Source: Alteromonadaceae bacterium M269
GTDB lineage: Bacteria > Pseudomonadota > Gammaproteobacteria > Enterobacterales > Alteromonadaceae
DNA length: 64,000 nt
Reading direction: 5' to 3'
Assembly (NCBI GenBank): GCA_004353515.1
Contig: SMNZ01000001.1
Span: forward strand, 806,001-870,000
Under the pieces are notes generated by a model. It was not told the DNA's origin. It did not search any database and saw nothing but the letters and a program-made list of their open reading frames with translations. Below are positions 25,898-36,220 of this stretch, one piece after another; position 1 is the first letter of the stretch, and each line of letters begins with the position of its first letter. A program made the translations under genes and the position numbers.

Positions 25898-28800
25898 TTA
25901 TTTCGTTATTGGAAAAGGAGGGAACGCCTTAAACCCATTCTTAGTTTTTCTAAATCCATGCCAGAAAACTGACGTAGGACCGATCTCCTTTCCAGTCCTC
26001 AAATTAACAGCACCATTTTCAGCTATATTAGCATCATTTACCATCTGGAAATACCACTGCGCGCCTCTTACGCCAATACCTCCAACAGATACTACTCTGC
26101 CTTGTGGTGATTTACTGGCTACTTTTTCTAACTTCGCTTCTTTCTTACTGGCGAATGTTTTTACTTCTATCAAAGAGACTTCACCTTTTTTGCTTGTTGC
26201 AACAATATCCATAACCCTAATACTTGTGTTCCCCTCCTTATCTGTAACTTTAAACTTCACCTCTTTATCAACTTTAAACCCCTGCTTCTCCAATTTTTTT
26301 GCAAGTTGATCTACCGCATCATCATGTCTCTTCTTGGGCTCTGTCCACCAAAAATCAGACTCTTCTCCATCTGGATCAATATATTTGTAGGGATTATTGT
26401 TTGCATACGCATAACGATTGAAACTATGTACGCCTCTATATCCAACAGGATCGTTACTGTAAAATCGTCCGATAAGGGGATCATAGTACCGCGACTGCAT
26501 GTAACTCAGTTGCATATCCTTATCAAATTTATGCCCCGTGTAGCCAACATCATCGATCTCACCTTCAACACTACTGCCATACGGATAGGCATGTTGCGTA
26601 CCAGCTGTCTCGTTAATTACTCCATCTTTAGCAACTAACCTACTCCCAAGATATATATAGTTTACACCTCCACCTAATTTCTCGCGATATAACAATGTAC
26701 CGTCTTGGCTATACATCGAATAGCTAACTACACCATCTTCGATTTCCCTAACTCTGCGATTATGCCCGTCGTATAAGTAAGTATTTGTCACTCCACTCTT
26801 TGTCGAGCTTCTTAATTGATTAGCCAAATTAAACTTGAACGTTCTATAACCATTACTAGTTACATTGCCTCGAGAATCGTAAGTAAAGGATCTATAATTT
26901 GTTATATTTGGATCATCAGTTTTATTTACACTCGCTAACTGGTTTGAGTCATTATAGACATAATCTAATTTATGCTGTTCATTATCATACTTTGTAATAT
27001 TGCCTAAAGCGTCGTAACTAAGTGTTGCATTATTAATACTGACTCCCGCTGTTACAGCAGTGAGTCGATCTAATCCATCATAAGTTAAATTTGTAAGGCT
27101 AAAGCTTGAGTTTTGATTATCTTTTAAACTTTTTACATTTCGGTTTTTATCATATGTATAGCTATAATCGAGTGCTATATCACTCATATTAGAATCTTTG
27201 ATTCGGCTAGGTAATCTAGCTATATTTAGTGAAGTTTTGTGCTTTAGCCCATTGCCGTAAGTAAAAGTATTTAGATTTCCAGTAGCGTAATATTTAGCAT
27301 TACTTGCGTAGTCAATCGCGTTTAATCCTATACGTTCTCCTCTAGCTTTAGTTGGCTCACCAAACGCATTAGGGGCAAAGCTAATAATATCTTTATTCGG
27401 ATACTTTAGACTTGATAAATGTCCAAGAGAGTCAAAAGTATACTCCAAATTGAGAGCTTTCTTGTTTCCCCCTATTTCAGGGATTACCAAATTCTCAGAC
27501 TCCAGCATATGCAGACTATTGTAGGTGTATGTATGTTCAACATTATCGGCTTTTAAAAATACTAAATTACCTACTGGATCATAGCCATATGTCAAATCGG
27601 GGGCATCGCCGCTAGACTTAACGAAGCGGCTACTACCTAAATTATCATAAGTGAAATTAGTTTTGATAGTTTCATCAATACTCCATTTACAATCAGAACG
27701 CGTTCCACCATTGATCCCTTGAGCTTGCCACAAAACTTGACCAGTAACACTTCGTTTAAACACAGAGGTTCCAACATCAGTTCTAGATACTTTGCATAGG
27801 TGTTGTAGTTCGTCATAGGCTCGATACTCCGTAGACGATACTTCGGTCAAACTGTCACTTGTAAACCCTGACTGAGTAATAGCCGTAATATTTCCAAAAA
27901 TATTAACATCAATTTCTGTGAGGACTGATTCCGGTGATACAACTTTAATTGCAGTCTCAGTCTGAGGCTCCCCATATGATAGAAAAGTTGTAATCGTCTC
28001 ATTTTGCTCAGCATCAGTAACACTAATAACATTAGCATTTGGGTATCTAAAACTTTGAGAACCAAGCCCGACCGTAGAAGATGAACTTAATCGTCCAAGA
28101 GCATCATATGAGTTTGTAGTGCCTTCGGTTTCAGCAGATAAGCTTGACCAAAACGATTTAAATACTTCATAGTTGTTATGATCATATCCCATTCTCTGAT
28201 ATCGAGTTTCTTGATTGACACTATCTACGAGCTTAGTTTCACTAGCTCTAAAAAGAGCATCAAAACTAATTGTTTCTTCAAAAACCGTACTCGAACTTAA
28301 GCAGCCTTTTTTATCTTCTGAAAGTGTACATCGAGTGCTCTTTTTCTCTACAGAGCCATTAGCTGGGTGACTCCACTTTATTAAAGTTCCTTTCCATCCA
28401 TTTGAATCTTGCTGTGGTAAAACACTTTGTAACCTGCCTAATTCATCATACCCATAGGTAGTAGTAAAACCATTTCTATCTGTTATAGACTCAACGAGGC
28501 CGTAATCATCAATTCGTAAGACTATCTTTGTATTATCCTCAACATTAGTACTATAGCGACCTGGAAAGCTCAAAGACTGCGCTTGCTCTCTTTTATAATC
28601 AGAATAAGATATGAACCTATTCTTCGTATCTTTGGTCCCATCTTTTTTCAATAGTAACTCATTAAACTCTACTCTTTTTAAAAGACCATTTCCGTGATAC
28701 TCAGAATTCCTAGAAACCCAAGTTCCAAATTGCTTTTTCTCGTAAACTAAGCCTAACCCGTTATACTTTCCTTCAGCGGTGTTTTCATCGTGATAAGTAA

Positions 28801-30661
28801 TATCAATGATCTCAACTAAGTCTTCATTAGTAGTGCCAACTTTCGTTTTCCGTGGCAAGCCTATAAGCCAGTTTGACGTATCATTCAGCAGAGTTTTCTT
28901 TGTTACTCTTGTATATTCACTTATATCTAATGACTCACCTTGTTTACGTGAATTTTCCTCGGATATCGTTAGCGGTGAGCCAAACGCATCGAAATCACTG
29001 TAAGTAGTTTTGAATTTTCCATCTATTATTTTACTTGACAAAACCAGCCGATTTGGACCAGTAAAGTCGGTTTCGAAAGTCAATGTATTTGCTCTAGGAA
29101 GGATGATACTTTGCCAATTAAATTCAGTTGTTCTAACTGTGTTACCACTTAGATCTTGAATTTCAATTTTTTTAAGTTGGTAATCTAAAATACGCTCATC
29201 GAATTCGTTCGTCAGCGGTTCCAAATCCATGTTTGTGCAGTGATACTGATATTTTTCTACCCGATCTGGATATGTAACAGTTGTGAGTGCTAGTTCATCT
29301 TCATCATTTGCTTCAATAAAAACCAATTCTCCATTGGCGATTCTATCTTCGACTTCTTGCTGTCGATCAGAGTGATATGACACTGCATAGTCGGCAATAT
29401 CAGCACCAGCAACATTATAACTTTTAACTATATAGGGTAATTGGTTCCCAAATATTGATTCAGCAACTCGACTTCCGCAACCAAACAAGTTGAATCCGTA
29501 CTCTAACGATAATTGTCCACCCCAAGGATTCTTAACTTTTGTTAATCCTCTGTTTATGAAAACCCCTGAAGGAGCGGATTCACCAAATTCCTCATAATCG
29601 TACTTCCAAATTTGTGATAACCCAGAATCTACAAACTCTACTTCATCTAACGTTTGAGGGTTATAAGGTGGGTAACTAAAATCCTCGACCTCAAACTTAT
29701 ATTTAACTTCTCGATTGCCATATTTAATCCCGGTAATATTTCGACTATTGTTAGAAAGCGAAACTGTAGGCCCCTCGCTACTTCTGATCTTTTCCAACAA
29801 AAGCTTCTGCGAAGGTACTTGTTGTGTGCCGTTATCAATCAGTTTGTAATCAAATGCCAGCCAATTTCCATGAATATCGACTATATCAGTGACATAAAAA
29901 GTACTCCATAAATAGGTTACTGATATATTTCTACTTAAATCAGGGGAGTGTTTAACAGATCGGTATGCAAATCTATATGTTGTTCCATTAGGCGCTTTAA
30001 GGACTATACCATTAGTTATATTTTTACTATATTTAACAGCATTTTGATTTTCTGAATCCGAACGAGTTACATATGGTTCACACTTGAGGTACCAATTATT
30101 AGAGAATAAATAATATAAATCTTCAGGTAGACCTATATTTTCGGCTTGCCCAATCAAATCAAACCCACCTTTACTAGGTATATTAATTTGAAAACTTTTT
30201 GCTTGATTTATCCCACATTCCTCGAGTACAGAAAAACTATGTCGCCAATGATTCACAAAAATTTTAGGGATTTCTAACGCCCAATCGAAGATTTCAACTG
30301 GCACTGATGTAATAGTTGATGCTCTAGTTGTCTCCGGAACATAAACTCTAGATATTTCTATATCGGGGCCATTTAGAGGGAGGTGGAAATCTGTGGTTTT
30401 GAGGCTGAGAGTTTGATCTGTAGGAGAAACCGTAACTCCAAAACCTTCTGAAAACCTTTGGTTGGATGAGTTCTCGGTCCTATCTTTAATATCAAGTACA
30501 GTCGAATCATCCCGATACTCAGGGCTCGGTAAGCTCTGTGCGTTTGCAACGCTAAAGTTATTGAAAAATAAAGCAAAAACCAGAATGAAATTAAGAACTG
30601 AACTATTCATTAGTAAATTTTTGAATACAATTCGAACTCTAAAAAAATTAGTCATATTCAT
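25898..30661 (-). CDS. Rhs/YD-repeat protein with nuclease-like C-terminal tip
   Basis: The 1587-residue protein has a Sec-like hydrophobic N-terminus (about 18-41), a long beta-rich shell with many YD repeats (for example YDELGRLQSVLPQ), and the core end RYYDPLIGRFYSNDPVGY followed by NRYAYANNNPYKYIDPDGE near residues 1395-1433. The last 154 residues are the variable tip, with a PD-(D/E)XK-like active site: Asp1485 in RVMDIVA, then Glu1499 and Lys1501 in LIEVKT, preceded by helix and strand as in restriction-type nucleases. The locus is visibly AT-rich relative to its flanks. Starts at ATGA overlapping the upstream gene. Confidence 0.88.
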   Translation of the reverse strand: MNMTNFFRVRIVFKNLLMNSSVLNFILVFALFFNNFSVANAQSLPSPEYRDDSTVLDIKDRTENSSNQRFSEGFGVTVSPTDQTLSLKTTDFHLPLNGPDIEISRVYVPETTRASTITSVPVEIFDWALEIPKIFVNHWRHSFSVLEECGINQAKSFQINIPSKGGFDLIGQAENIGLPEDLYYLFSNNWYLKCEPYVTRSDSENQNAVKYSKNITNGIVLKAPNGTTYRFAYRSVKHSPDLSRNISVTYLWSTFYVTDIVDIHGNWLAFDYKLIDNGTQQVPSQKLLLEKIRSSEGPTVSLSNNSRNITGIKYGNREVKYKFEVEDFSYPPYNPQTLDEVEFVDSGLSQIWKYDYEEFGESAPSGVFINRGLTKVKNPWGGQLSLEYGFNLFGCGSRVAESIFGNQLPYIVKSYNVAGADIADYAVSYHSDRQQEVEDRIANGELVFIEANDEDELALTTVTYPDRVEKYQYHCTNMDLEPLTNEFDERILDYQLKKIEIQDLSGNTVRTTEFNWQSIILPRANTLTFETDFTGPNRLVLSSKIIDGKFKTTYSDFDAFGSPLTISEENSRKQGESLDISEYTRVTKKTLLNDTSNWLIGLPRKTKVGTTNEDLVEIIDITYHDENTAEGKYNGLGLVYEKKQFGTWVSRNSEYHGNGLLKRVEFNELLLKKDGTKDTKNRFISYSDYKREQAQSLSFPGRYSTNVEDNTKIVLRIDDYGLVESITDRNGFTTTYGYDELGRLQSVLPQQDSNGWKGTLIKWSHPANGSVEKKSTRCTLSEDKKGCLSSSTVFEETISFDALFRASETKLVDSVNQETRYQRMGYDHNNYEVFKSFWSSLSAETEGTTNSYDALGRLSSSSTVGLGSQSFRYPNANVISVTDAEQNETITTFLSYGEPQTETAIKVVSPESVLTEIDVNIFGNITAITQSGFTSDSLTEVSSTEYRAYDELQHLCKVSRTDVGTSVFKRSVTGQVLWQAQGINGGTRSDCKWSIDETIKTNFTYDNLGSSRFVKSSGDAPDLTYGYDPVGNLVFLKADNVEHTYTYNSLHMLESENLVIPEIGGNKKALNLEYTFDSLGHLSSLKYPNKDIISFAPNAFGEPTKARGERIGLNAIDYASNAKYYATGNLNTFTYGNGLKHKTSLNIARLPSRIKDSNMSDIALDYSYTYDKNRNVKSLKDNQNSSFSLTNLTYDGLDRLTAVTAGVSINNATLSYDALGNITKYDNEQHKLDYVYNDSNQLASVNKTDDPNITNYRSFTYDSRGNVTSNGYRTFKFNLANQLRSSTKSGVTNTYLYDGHNRRVREIEDGVVSYSMYSQDGTLLYREKLGGGVNYIYLGSRLVAKDGVINETAGTQHAYPYGSSVEGEIDDVGYTGHKFDKDMQLSYMQSRYYDPLIGRFYSNDPVGYRGVHSFNRYAYANNNPYKYIDPDGEESDFWWTEPKKRHDDAVDQLAKKLEKQGFKVDKEVKFKVTDKEGNTSIRVMDIVATSKKGEVSLIEVKTFASKKEAKLEKVASKSPQGRVVSVGGIGVRGAQWYFQMVNDANIAENGAVNLRTGKEIGPTSVFWHGFRKTKNGFKAFPPFPITK

Positions 30662-31137
30662 TGCTGTTTCACTCCCTGTTCGTTTGTTTCTGCTGCTGCT
30701 GAGCCTAGTGCATCTGTGTGTATGTAAACGACTTTTCTTCCCACAGGGGTGGAAGTAACAATGATAGTCCTCGCACCACTACAAGAGCCATTTTCACAGG
30801 TTTTAATCGTAAAAGTGTATTGTCCAACCTCCAAAAGCGGAACGTCTAGACTGGATGCTCGTGTATTCTGAACAATAGTCGTGCCATCAGGGGTAGTAAC
30901 GATAATTTCATAGGTTGTTTCTGGGCTTGCATGGGGTGAAGGAGTCCAACTCAGTGTAATTGATGAACCCTGATTAGATGTTGAAGCCGACGTTTCAAAT
31001 GTAACTACAGGCGTATTGCCTATTGGAATGAATATAGTGATATCACCTACCGCAATAGGCACTAATTGTTGAGCTTGAGAAGAAAAAGGTGCGGAGAGCA
31101 CTAAAAAAAGAATGATGTGAATAAAACGACTAAGCAT
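30658..31137 (-). CDS. Short Rhs 'head' protein: signal peptide, fn3-like domain, YIHTDALGS
   Basis: The 159-residue protein has a signal peptide (about 1-22), an fn3-like beta sandwich (about 40-128) and then VVYIHTDALGSAAAETNEQGVKQQ. The YIHTDALGS motif is a standard Rhs-core junction, normally followed by a tyrosine-rich repeat of several hundred residues, but here the protein stops. Its TGA overlaps the ATG of the big Rhs gene, so the two are coupled. It looks like the start of another Rhs protein cut short, or a purposely separate N-terminal module. Confidence 0.75.
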   Translation of the reverse strand: MLSRFIHIILFLVLSAPFSSQAQQLVPIAVGDITIFIPIGNTPVVTFETSASTSNQGSSITLSWTPSPHASPETTYEIIVTTPDGTTIVQNTRASSLDVPLLEVGQYTFTIKTCENGSCSGARTIIVTSTPVGRKVVYIHTDALGSAAAETNEQGVKQQ

Positions 31138-31169
31138 GCGTTAATCCCTTACCTTTTAAAAATAAATAT

Positions 31170-31198
31170 TACTAATTAATGAGCTAGATTAATTAGTA
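31170..31198 (-). promoter_or_regulatory. AT-rich inverted repeat upstream of the Rhs operon
   Basis: TACTAATTAAT (31170-31180) and ATTAATTAGTA (31188-31198) are perfect 11-base arms around a 7-base loop, 33-61 bases upstream of the head-gene start. It could be an operator for the Rhs operon. No T-run suggests termination. Confidence 0.5.
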
Positions 31199-31360
31199 TC
31201 CTAGTTCAATCGCTACTACTAAAATTAGTTTAACAAAGTAACAGAATAAATCCATACATCTGTGATATTTACGTGATAAAAATGTGAGATCACAGTTGGA
31301 TTTTGAGAACTCTCTAAACCTTTACAACATAAACACCTACACTAGCGTCAAAAGCAAGAG

Positions 31361-32533
31361 TTAAAGAGCTAAGAGTGATTTTCCACTAATGTCAAATAAG
31401 TGAATATATTTTATTGAAAAAAGTAACGTTGCATTTTCACCTAGAGAAAGGGGGCGCTTTTCACTTACCTTTACCTGAATTAAGTTACTACCTTTATTTA
31501 ATTTTATATAAGCAATTGAATCTGGGCCTAGATAATCAATATTCCTTACTACCCCCTTTAGCATTCCTGCTTTATTAATACACACATGCTCTGGGCGTAT
31601 CCCTAGAACGATTGATTGGTTCTCGGAAATACTCCTACTAGTTAAATTCAGATTATCGTTCTCTAAAATGACATATTGATTATCAATATTAGCAACCAAT
31701 TTACCGTTGTAATTTTTCTGGATTCTTGCTTTTAAAAAGTTCATCGGCGGCGAACCTAAAAAGCTCGCTACAAATTGTGTTCTAGGTTTTTCGTACAGTT
31801 CTCTGGGCGTACCTATTTGCTCTACTCGTCCATGATTCATGACAACAATCCTGTCAGCTAAAGTCATAGCTTCTTCTTGATCATGAGTAACATATAGCGT
31901 TGTCGTTTGGTAATGTTGTTGATACTTAGCTATCTCTTGTCGGAGCTTGGTTCTAAGGCCGGAGTCTACATTTGAAAGAGGCTCATCAAAAAGCAGCACT
32001 TTAGGCGTCGCAATCAAAGCTCTTCCAATAGCGACACGCTGCTGTTGCCCACCAGACAGTTGCCTTGGGAAATATTCTAAAACGGCTTGGAGTTCTAAAA
32101 TTTCAGCTATTTCATCAACCTTAGCCATTAACTCTTTATCGTTTAACTGTTCTCGATAACGAATCCCGAAAGCGATATTCCCTCTAACAGTTAAATGCGG
32201 GTAAAGCGCGTAGGATTGAAAAACCATACCCACATTTCTATCACCTGAAGGCACATCATCAATAATGCGTTCATCAAATGCGATATGACCTCGTTCTTGT
32301 TTTTCAAGCCCGCTAATCAGGCGCAGTAAAGTTGATTTCCCTGTACCTGAGGCGCCTAATACAACCACAAATTCCCCCTGCTCAATATTCAGGTTTAATT
32401 CGTTGAGCACAGTGACACTTTCGTGTTTATGCGTATAGGACATACTCAAGTTTGAGATTTTAATGCTAGACATTAACGACGCGGAAGTAAGGGAGTTAAT
32501 AAGGTTGAGTGAAGTATACTCTTCATCTTTCAA
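31361..32533 (-). CDS. MalK/UgpC-type ABC transporter ATPase (orphan)
   Basis: The protein has Walker A GASGTGKS, signature LSGGQQQRVAIGRAL, Walker B VLLFDEPLSN and the switch VTHDQEEAM, then a C-terminal OB-fold regulatory part of about 110 residues as in MalK, UgpC and PotA. The frame opens at 32533, but the internal ATG at 32473 (MSSIKISNLS) matches the usual start of the family and may be the real one. No permease or binding-protein genes are adjacent, so the substrate is unknown. Confidence 0.85.
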   Translation of the reverse strand: MKDEEYTSLNLINSLTSASLMSSIKISNLSMSYTHKHESVTVLNELNLNIEQGEFVVVLGASGTGKSTLLRLISGLEKQERGHIAFDERIIDDVPSGDRNVGMVFQSYALYPHLTVRGNIAFGIRYREQLNDKELMAKVDEIAEILELQAVLEYFPRQLSGGQQQRVAIGRALIATPKVLLFDEPLSNVDSGLRTKLRQEIAKYQQHYQTTTLYVTHDQEEAMTLADRIVVMNHGRVEQIGTPRELYEKPRTQFVASFLGSPPMNFLKARIQKNYNGKLVANIDNQYVILENDNLNLTSRSISENQSIVLGIRPEHVCINKAGMLKGVVRNIDYLGPDSIAYIKLNKGSNLIQVKVSEKRPLSLGENATLLFSIKYIHLFDISGKSLLAL

Positions 32534-32781
32534 ATTGCACGGTTATTGGCTTTACTCCCCTATTTCAACGATTTGACAAATCAATGCTCATTGCAGCACT
32601 GTCAATTGCTAAGTAGATGTATTTTGGAGGCTAGTGAGCATATAAGGCTAAGCGTTGCGAGCCAGTCAACTTTTCTCCACATTTGCTGTACGAAATATCT
32701 GTCGCAACTCAACTAGATATTTACTGGGTTTGGTATAACCTACATAAGTCATAAAACTCAATAATAACACTAGGGATCCTC

Positions 32782-35700
32782 ATGATAAAACGTTCTCCCT
32801 TGGCTATTGCCTTGTCCTTGGCCATTGCAGCTACATTCTCATCTCCTGCGTCATTTGCGGCCGACTCAGATAAAGCCAGCGTTGATGCCAGCATTTATAA
32901 AAACATCAAGCTTCGTAACATAGGACCAGCTGTCACAGGCGGTAGAGTCAGTGATCTGGCAGTTAATCCAGCTAACCCTGCAGAATACTACGTTGCAACT
33001 GCATCTGGTGGGCTATGGAAAACAACAAACTCAGGTGTGACTTGGGAAACACCCTTCGATGGTGAAGCGAGCTACTCACTAGGAGACGTAACTTTAGATC
33101 CTAATAACTCAAAAGTTGTTTGGGTTGGAACAGGCGAAAATAACTCTCAACGCTCAGTGGCTTATGGTGACGGGGTTTATAAGTCCGTTGATGGTGGTAA
33201 TACATGGAAAAATGTAGGCCTTAAAAACTCAGAACACATCGGCCGAATCTTAGTCGATCCACGTGATTCCAATACAGTTTTTGTTGCTGCGCAAGGCCCT
33301 CTTTGGAATAAAGGTGGCGACCGAGGCGTCTTCAAGACCACCGACGGTGGTAAAACTTGGGAAAACGTCCTCGAAATCAGCGAGCATACAGGTGTTAATG
33401 ACATTGTTTTTGATCCTAAAAACCCCGACGTCATCTACGCTACCTCTTATCAGCGCCGTCGTCATATCTGGACGTTGATTAACGGTGGCCCTGAGTCAAC
33501 AGTCTATAAATCTGTCGATGGCGGTAAAACTTGGGACAAGATCAACAAAGGCTTACCGAGTGTTGACCTAGGTCGAATTGGTATCGCTGTCGCGCCAAGC
33601 AACCCCAATAAACTTTATTTGATTGTTGAAGCAGCTGAAGGAAAAAGCGGCTTCTACCGTTCAACCAATGGCGGAGCTAGCTGGCATAAACAAAGTGACT
33701 ATGTTTCTGGAAGTCCGCAGTACTATCAAGAAATCATTGTTGATCCTAAAAACGAAGACCGCGTTTATTCGTTAGATACCTACATGATGGTCACCGAAGA
33801 TGGCGGTAAAAACTTCAAACGAGCTGGTGAAAGTAATAAGCACGTCGACAACCACGCACTTTGGATAGATCCCAATAATACTGACCACCTACTCAACGGT
33901 AATGACGGTGGTGTCTACGAGTCATGGGACCGCGCTAAGAATTGGTCATTCAAAGCCAATATGCCTCTTACTCAGTTTTATAAAGTCACTGTTGATAACG
34001 ACTACCCTTTCTATAATGTTTTTGGTGGAACACAGGACAATGCGAGCTTGGGAGCTCCACATAGAACCGCTCACACTTCCGGTATTCGAAACCGTGATTG
34101 GTTATATACACAGTTTGGTGACGGCTTCAAAACAGTTATCGATCCAGAAAACCCTAACATCATTTATTCCCAGTTCCAGTACGGTGGTTTGGCGCGTTAC
34201 GACAAACAGTCTGGCGAAAAAATGCAGATCCAACCTGCATCGCCAGATGTTAATGAGGCACAACGCTTTAACTGGAATTCACCGCTTATGATCAGCCCTC
34301 ACAATAACGAGCGCTTATATTATGCGTCACAGCGTGTATTCCAAAGTGATGACAGAGGTGAGTCATGGCGTGCTATTAGTGGTGATTTATCGAGAAACAT
34401 TGACCGCAACAAACTACCCGTTATGGATAAGGTTTGGAGTGTCGACGCTGTCGCCAAAAACCGTTCTACCTCATTCTACGGCTCAGTTATTGCGCTAACA
34501 GAATCTCCACTGAAAGAAGGTCTTCTTTATTCAGGTTCTGATGACGGACTTATCCAAGTCACAGAAAACGGCGGAGGCAGTTGGAAGAAAACTAAACTTC
34601 CTAAAAAGGTACCAGCGAATTCTTATATCAGTGACTTAGAAGCATCGTTATTTGATACTAATACTGTTTTTGCTACTTTTGATAACCACAAGAAAGGCGA
34701 CTTCAAGCCCTATGTTTACCGCAGTGACGACAAAGGATACAAATGGGTTGATATCACGGGTGACTTACCAGAGCGCGGAACGGTTTACACTATTGTGCAA
34801 GACCACGTGAACAAAGATCTGTTATTTGCAGGTACTGAGTTTGGTGTTTTCTTCACACAAAATGGCGGTGAAAACTGGGTTCAGCTCAAGTCAGGTATCC
34901 CAACTATCGCGATTCGTGATATGGAAATCCAAAGACGTGAAAACGACTTGGCTCTCGCCTCTTTCGGCCGTGGTTTCTTTATCTTAGACGATTACACGCC
35001 GTTAAGAGAAAGTGCGAGTGCAGTTAAGAAGTCTGAAGCGACACTCTTCCCGGTAAGAAAAACACTGCAATTTGTCGAGTACAATCCGTTAGGACTACCA
35101 GGCAAATCAATGCAAGGTTCTGATTACTATATTGCTGACAACCCTGAGTATGGCGCAACCTTCAGTTATTATGTTGGTGACGATTTTGCTTCGCTAAAAT
35201 CTAAACGCCAGAAAGCAGAAAAAGCACTGATCAAAGATGGCAAAGATGTTTCTTACCCTAGCTGGAATGAGCTGAAAGAAGAAGATTTAGAAGCAGATTC
35301 CAAGCTCATTTTCACCGTTAAAGATGCTGATGGTAATCTCGTTCGCAGAATCACAACCAAAGCTTCTAAAGGCTTCAATCGCCTACACTGGGATTTACGT
35401 TACCCTGGCTTCGATCCAATCAACGCCAATGGGAACAATGACTCAGGACCTCTTGTTGTGCCTGGAACTTATCAAGTTTCATTATCGAAATTTGTAAACG
35501 GTGTTGAAACGGACTATGACCAGAGCCAGCAGTTTGAAGTCGCGGCTATCGATAATAGAACTTTCCCAAGCAATGATCGTAAAGGTGATTTAGCCTTTGA
35601 TATGCAAGCTGGTCGTTTAAATAAAGCAATCTCAGGTGCATCACGTTTCTTGGATGAGCTTGAAAAGCGTATCGACTTTATCGCATCTGCAACAACCGAA

Positions 35701-36045
35701 ACACTCAGTGCTAACCAAAGTTTACTTGGTGATGCAGAGAAAATGCGCAGAACACTGGCTGAAATCAAGCTTGATTTTGAAGGAAACAGTGTTGTTTCTC
35801 GTCGCTCTGAGCCAACTCCAACTTCTGTAACAGGTTATATCGGTTACTTATTGTGGAGCCGCAGCGAAGGAACTGGCCCTGTTACACCTGATCAGAAATT
35901 GAGATTTAAGCGCGCTAGTGAAGGTTATGCCACTATCTACCCACAAATTCAGTCATTGGCTGAACAAGTAGAAGCGGCAGAGACGTCATTGAGAAACGCT
36001 GAATCTGGATGGTTACCAGGAACGCTTCCTCTTAAAGGAAACTAA
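32782..36045 (+). CDS. Large exported Asp-box (BNR/sortilin-like) beta-propeller protein
   Basis: The 1087-residue protein has a signal peptide (about 1-27) and at least eight Asp-box turns of the S-x-D-G-G-x-T-W type (KSVDGGNTWK, KTTDGGKTWE, KSVDGGKTWD, RSTNGGASWH, TEDGGKNFK, SDDRGESWR, TENGGGSWK, TQNGGENWV). These mark seven- to ten-bladed propellers of the VPS10/sialidase-like group often labelled glycosyl hydrolase. The C-terminal 300 residues are a beta domain and helical bundle. Bacterial relatives are common in marine degraders; a catalytic activity is not established. Single gene with its own terminator. Confidence 0.85.
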   Translation: MIKRSPLAIALSLAIAATFSSPASFAADSDKASVDASIYKNIKLRNIGPAVTGGRVSDLAVNPANPAEYYVATASGGLWKTTNSGVTWETPFDGEASYSLGDVTLDPNNSKVVWVGTGENNSQRSVAYGDGVYKSVDGGNTWKNVGLKNSEHIGRILVDPRDSNTVFVAAQGPLWNKGGDRGVFKTTDGGKTWENVLEISEHTGVNDIVFDPKNPDVIYATSYQRRRHIWTLINGGPESTVYKSVDGGKTWDKINKGLPSVDLGRIGIAVAPSNPNKLYLIVEAAEGKSGFYRSTNGGASWHKQSDYVSGSPQYYQEIIVDPKNEDRVYSLDTYMMVTEDGGKNFKRAGESNKHVDNHALWIDPNNTDHLLNGNDGGVYESWDRAKNWSFKANMPLTQFYKVTVDNDYPFYNVFGGTQDNASLGAPHRTAHTSGIRNRDWLYTQFGDGFKTVIDPENPNIIYSQFQYGGLARYDKQSGEKMQIQPASPDVNEAQRFNWNSPLMISPHNNERLYYASQRVFQSDDRGESWRAISGDLSRNIDRNKLPVMDKVWSVDAVAKNRSTSFYGSVIALTESPLKEGLLYSGSDDGLIQVTENGGGSWKKTKLPKKVPANSYISDLEASLFDTNTVFATFDNHKKGDFKPYVYRSDDKGYKWVDITGDLPERGTVYTIVQDHVNKDLLFAGTEFGVFFTQNGGENWVQLKSGIPTIAIRDMEIQRRENDLALASFGRGFFILDDYTPLRESASAVKKSEATLFPVRKTLQFVEYNPLGLPGKSMQGSDYYIADNPEYGATFSYYVGDDFASLKSKRQKAEKALIKDGKDVSYPSWNELKEEDLEADSKLIFTVKDADGNLVRRITTKASKGFNRLHWDLRYPGFDPINANGNNDSGPLVVPGTYQVSLSKFVNGVETDYDQSQQFEVAAIDNRTFPSNDRKGDLAFDMQAGRLNKAISGASRFLDELEKRIDFIASATTETLSANQSLLGDAEKMRRTLAEIKLDFEGNSVVSRRSEPTPTSVTGYIGYLLWSRSEGTGPVTPDQKLRFKRASEGYATIYPQIQSLAEQVEAAETSLRNAESGWLPGTLPLKGN

Positions 36046-36067
36046 GCTTCCATTTAAGCTCTACATT

Positions 36068-36103
36068 AAAAAGGCCGATAACAATTTAGTTATCGGCCTT
36101 TTT
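36068..36103. terminator. Bidirectional terminator
   Basis: AAAAAGGCCGATAAC and GTTATCGGCCTTTTT form a long stem around AATTTA. The T-run follows the stem in both directions, so it can end the propeller gene (plus) and the eight-gene minus-strand run. Confidence 0.9.
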
Positions 36104-36220
36104 GAATTTTAACCCTCTGTAGGGCATTGGCTAACACTAATACGTAAACAACAAATCTATTTTCCCGATTAGCCTAATTGGCAAAGTTGATTAAGAAAAA
36201 AATGACTAGCCTGTTTAGGG

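Noticed and set aside
31270-31320. TGTGAGATCACA-like palindrome upstream of the Rhs operon
   Set aside because: The spacer is 2 bases rather than the 6 needed for a CRP site.
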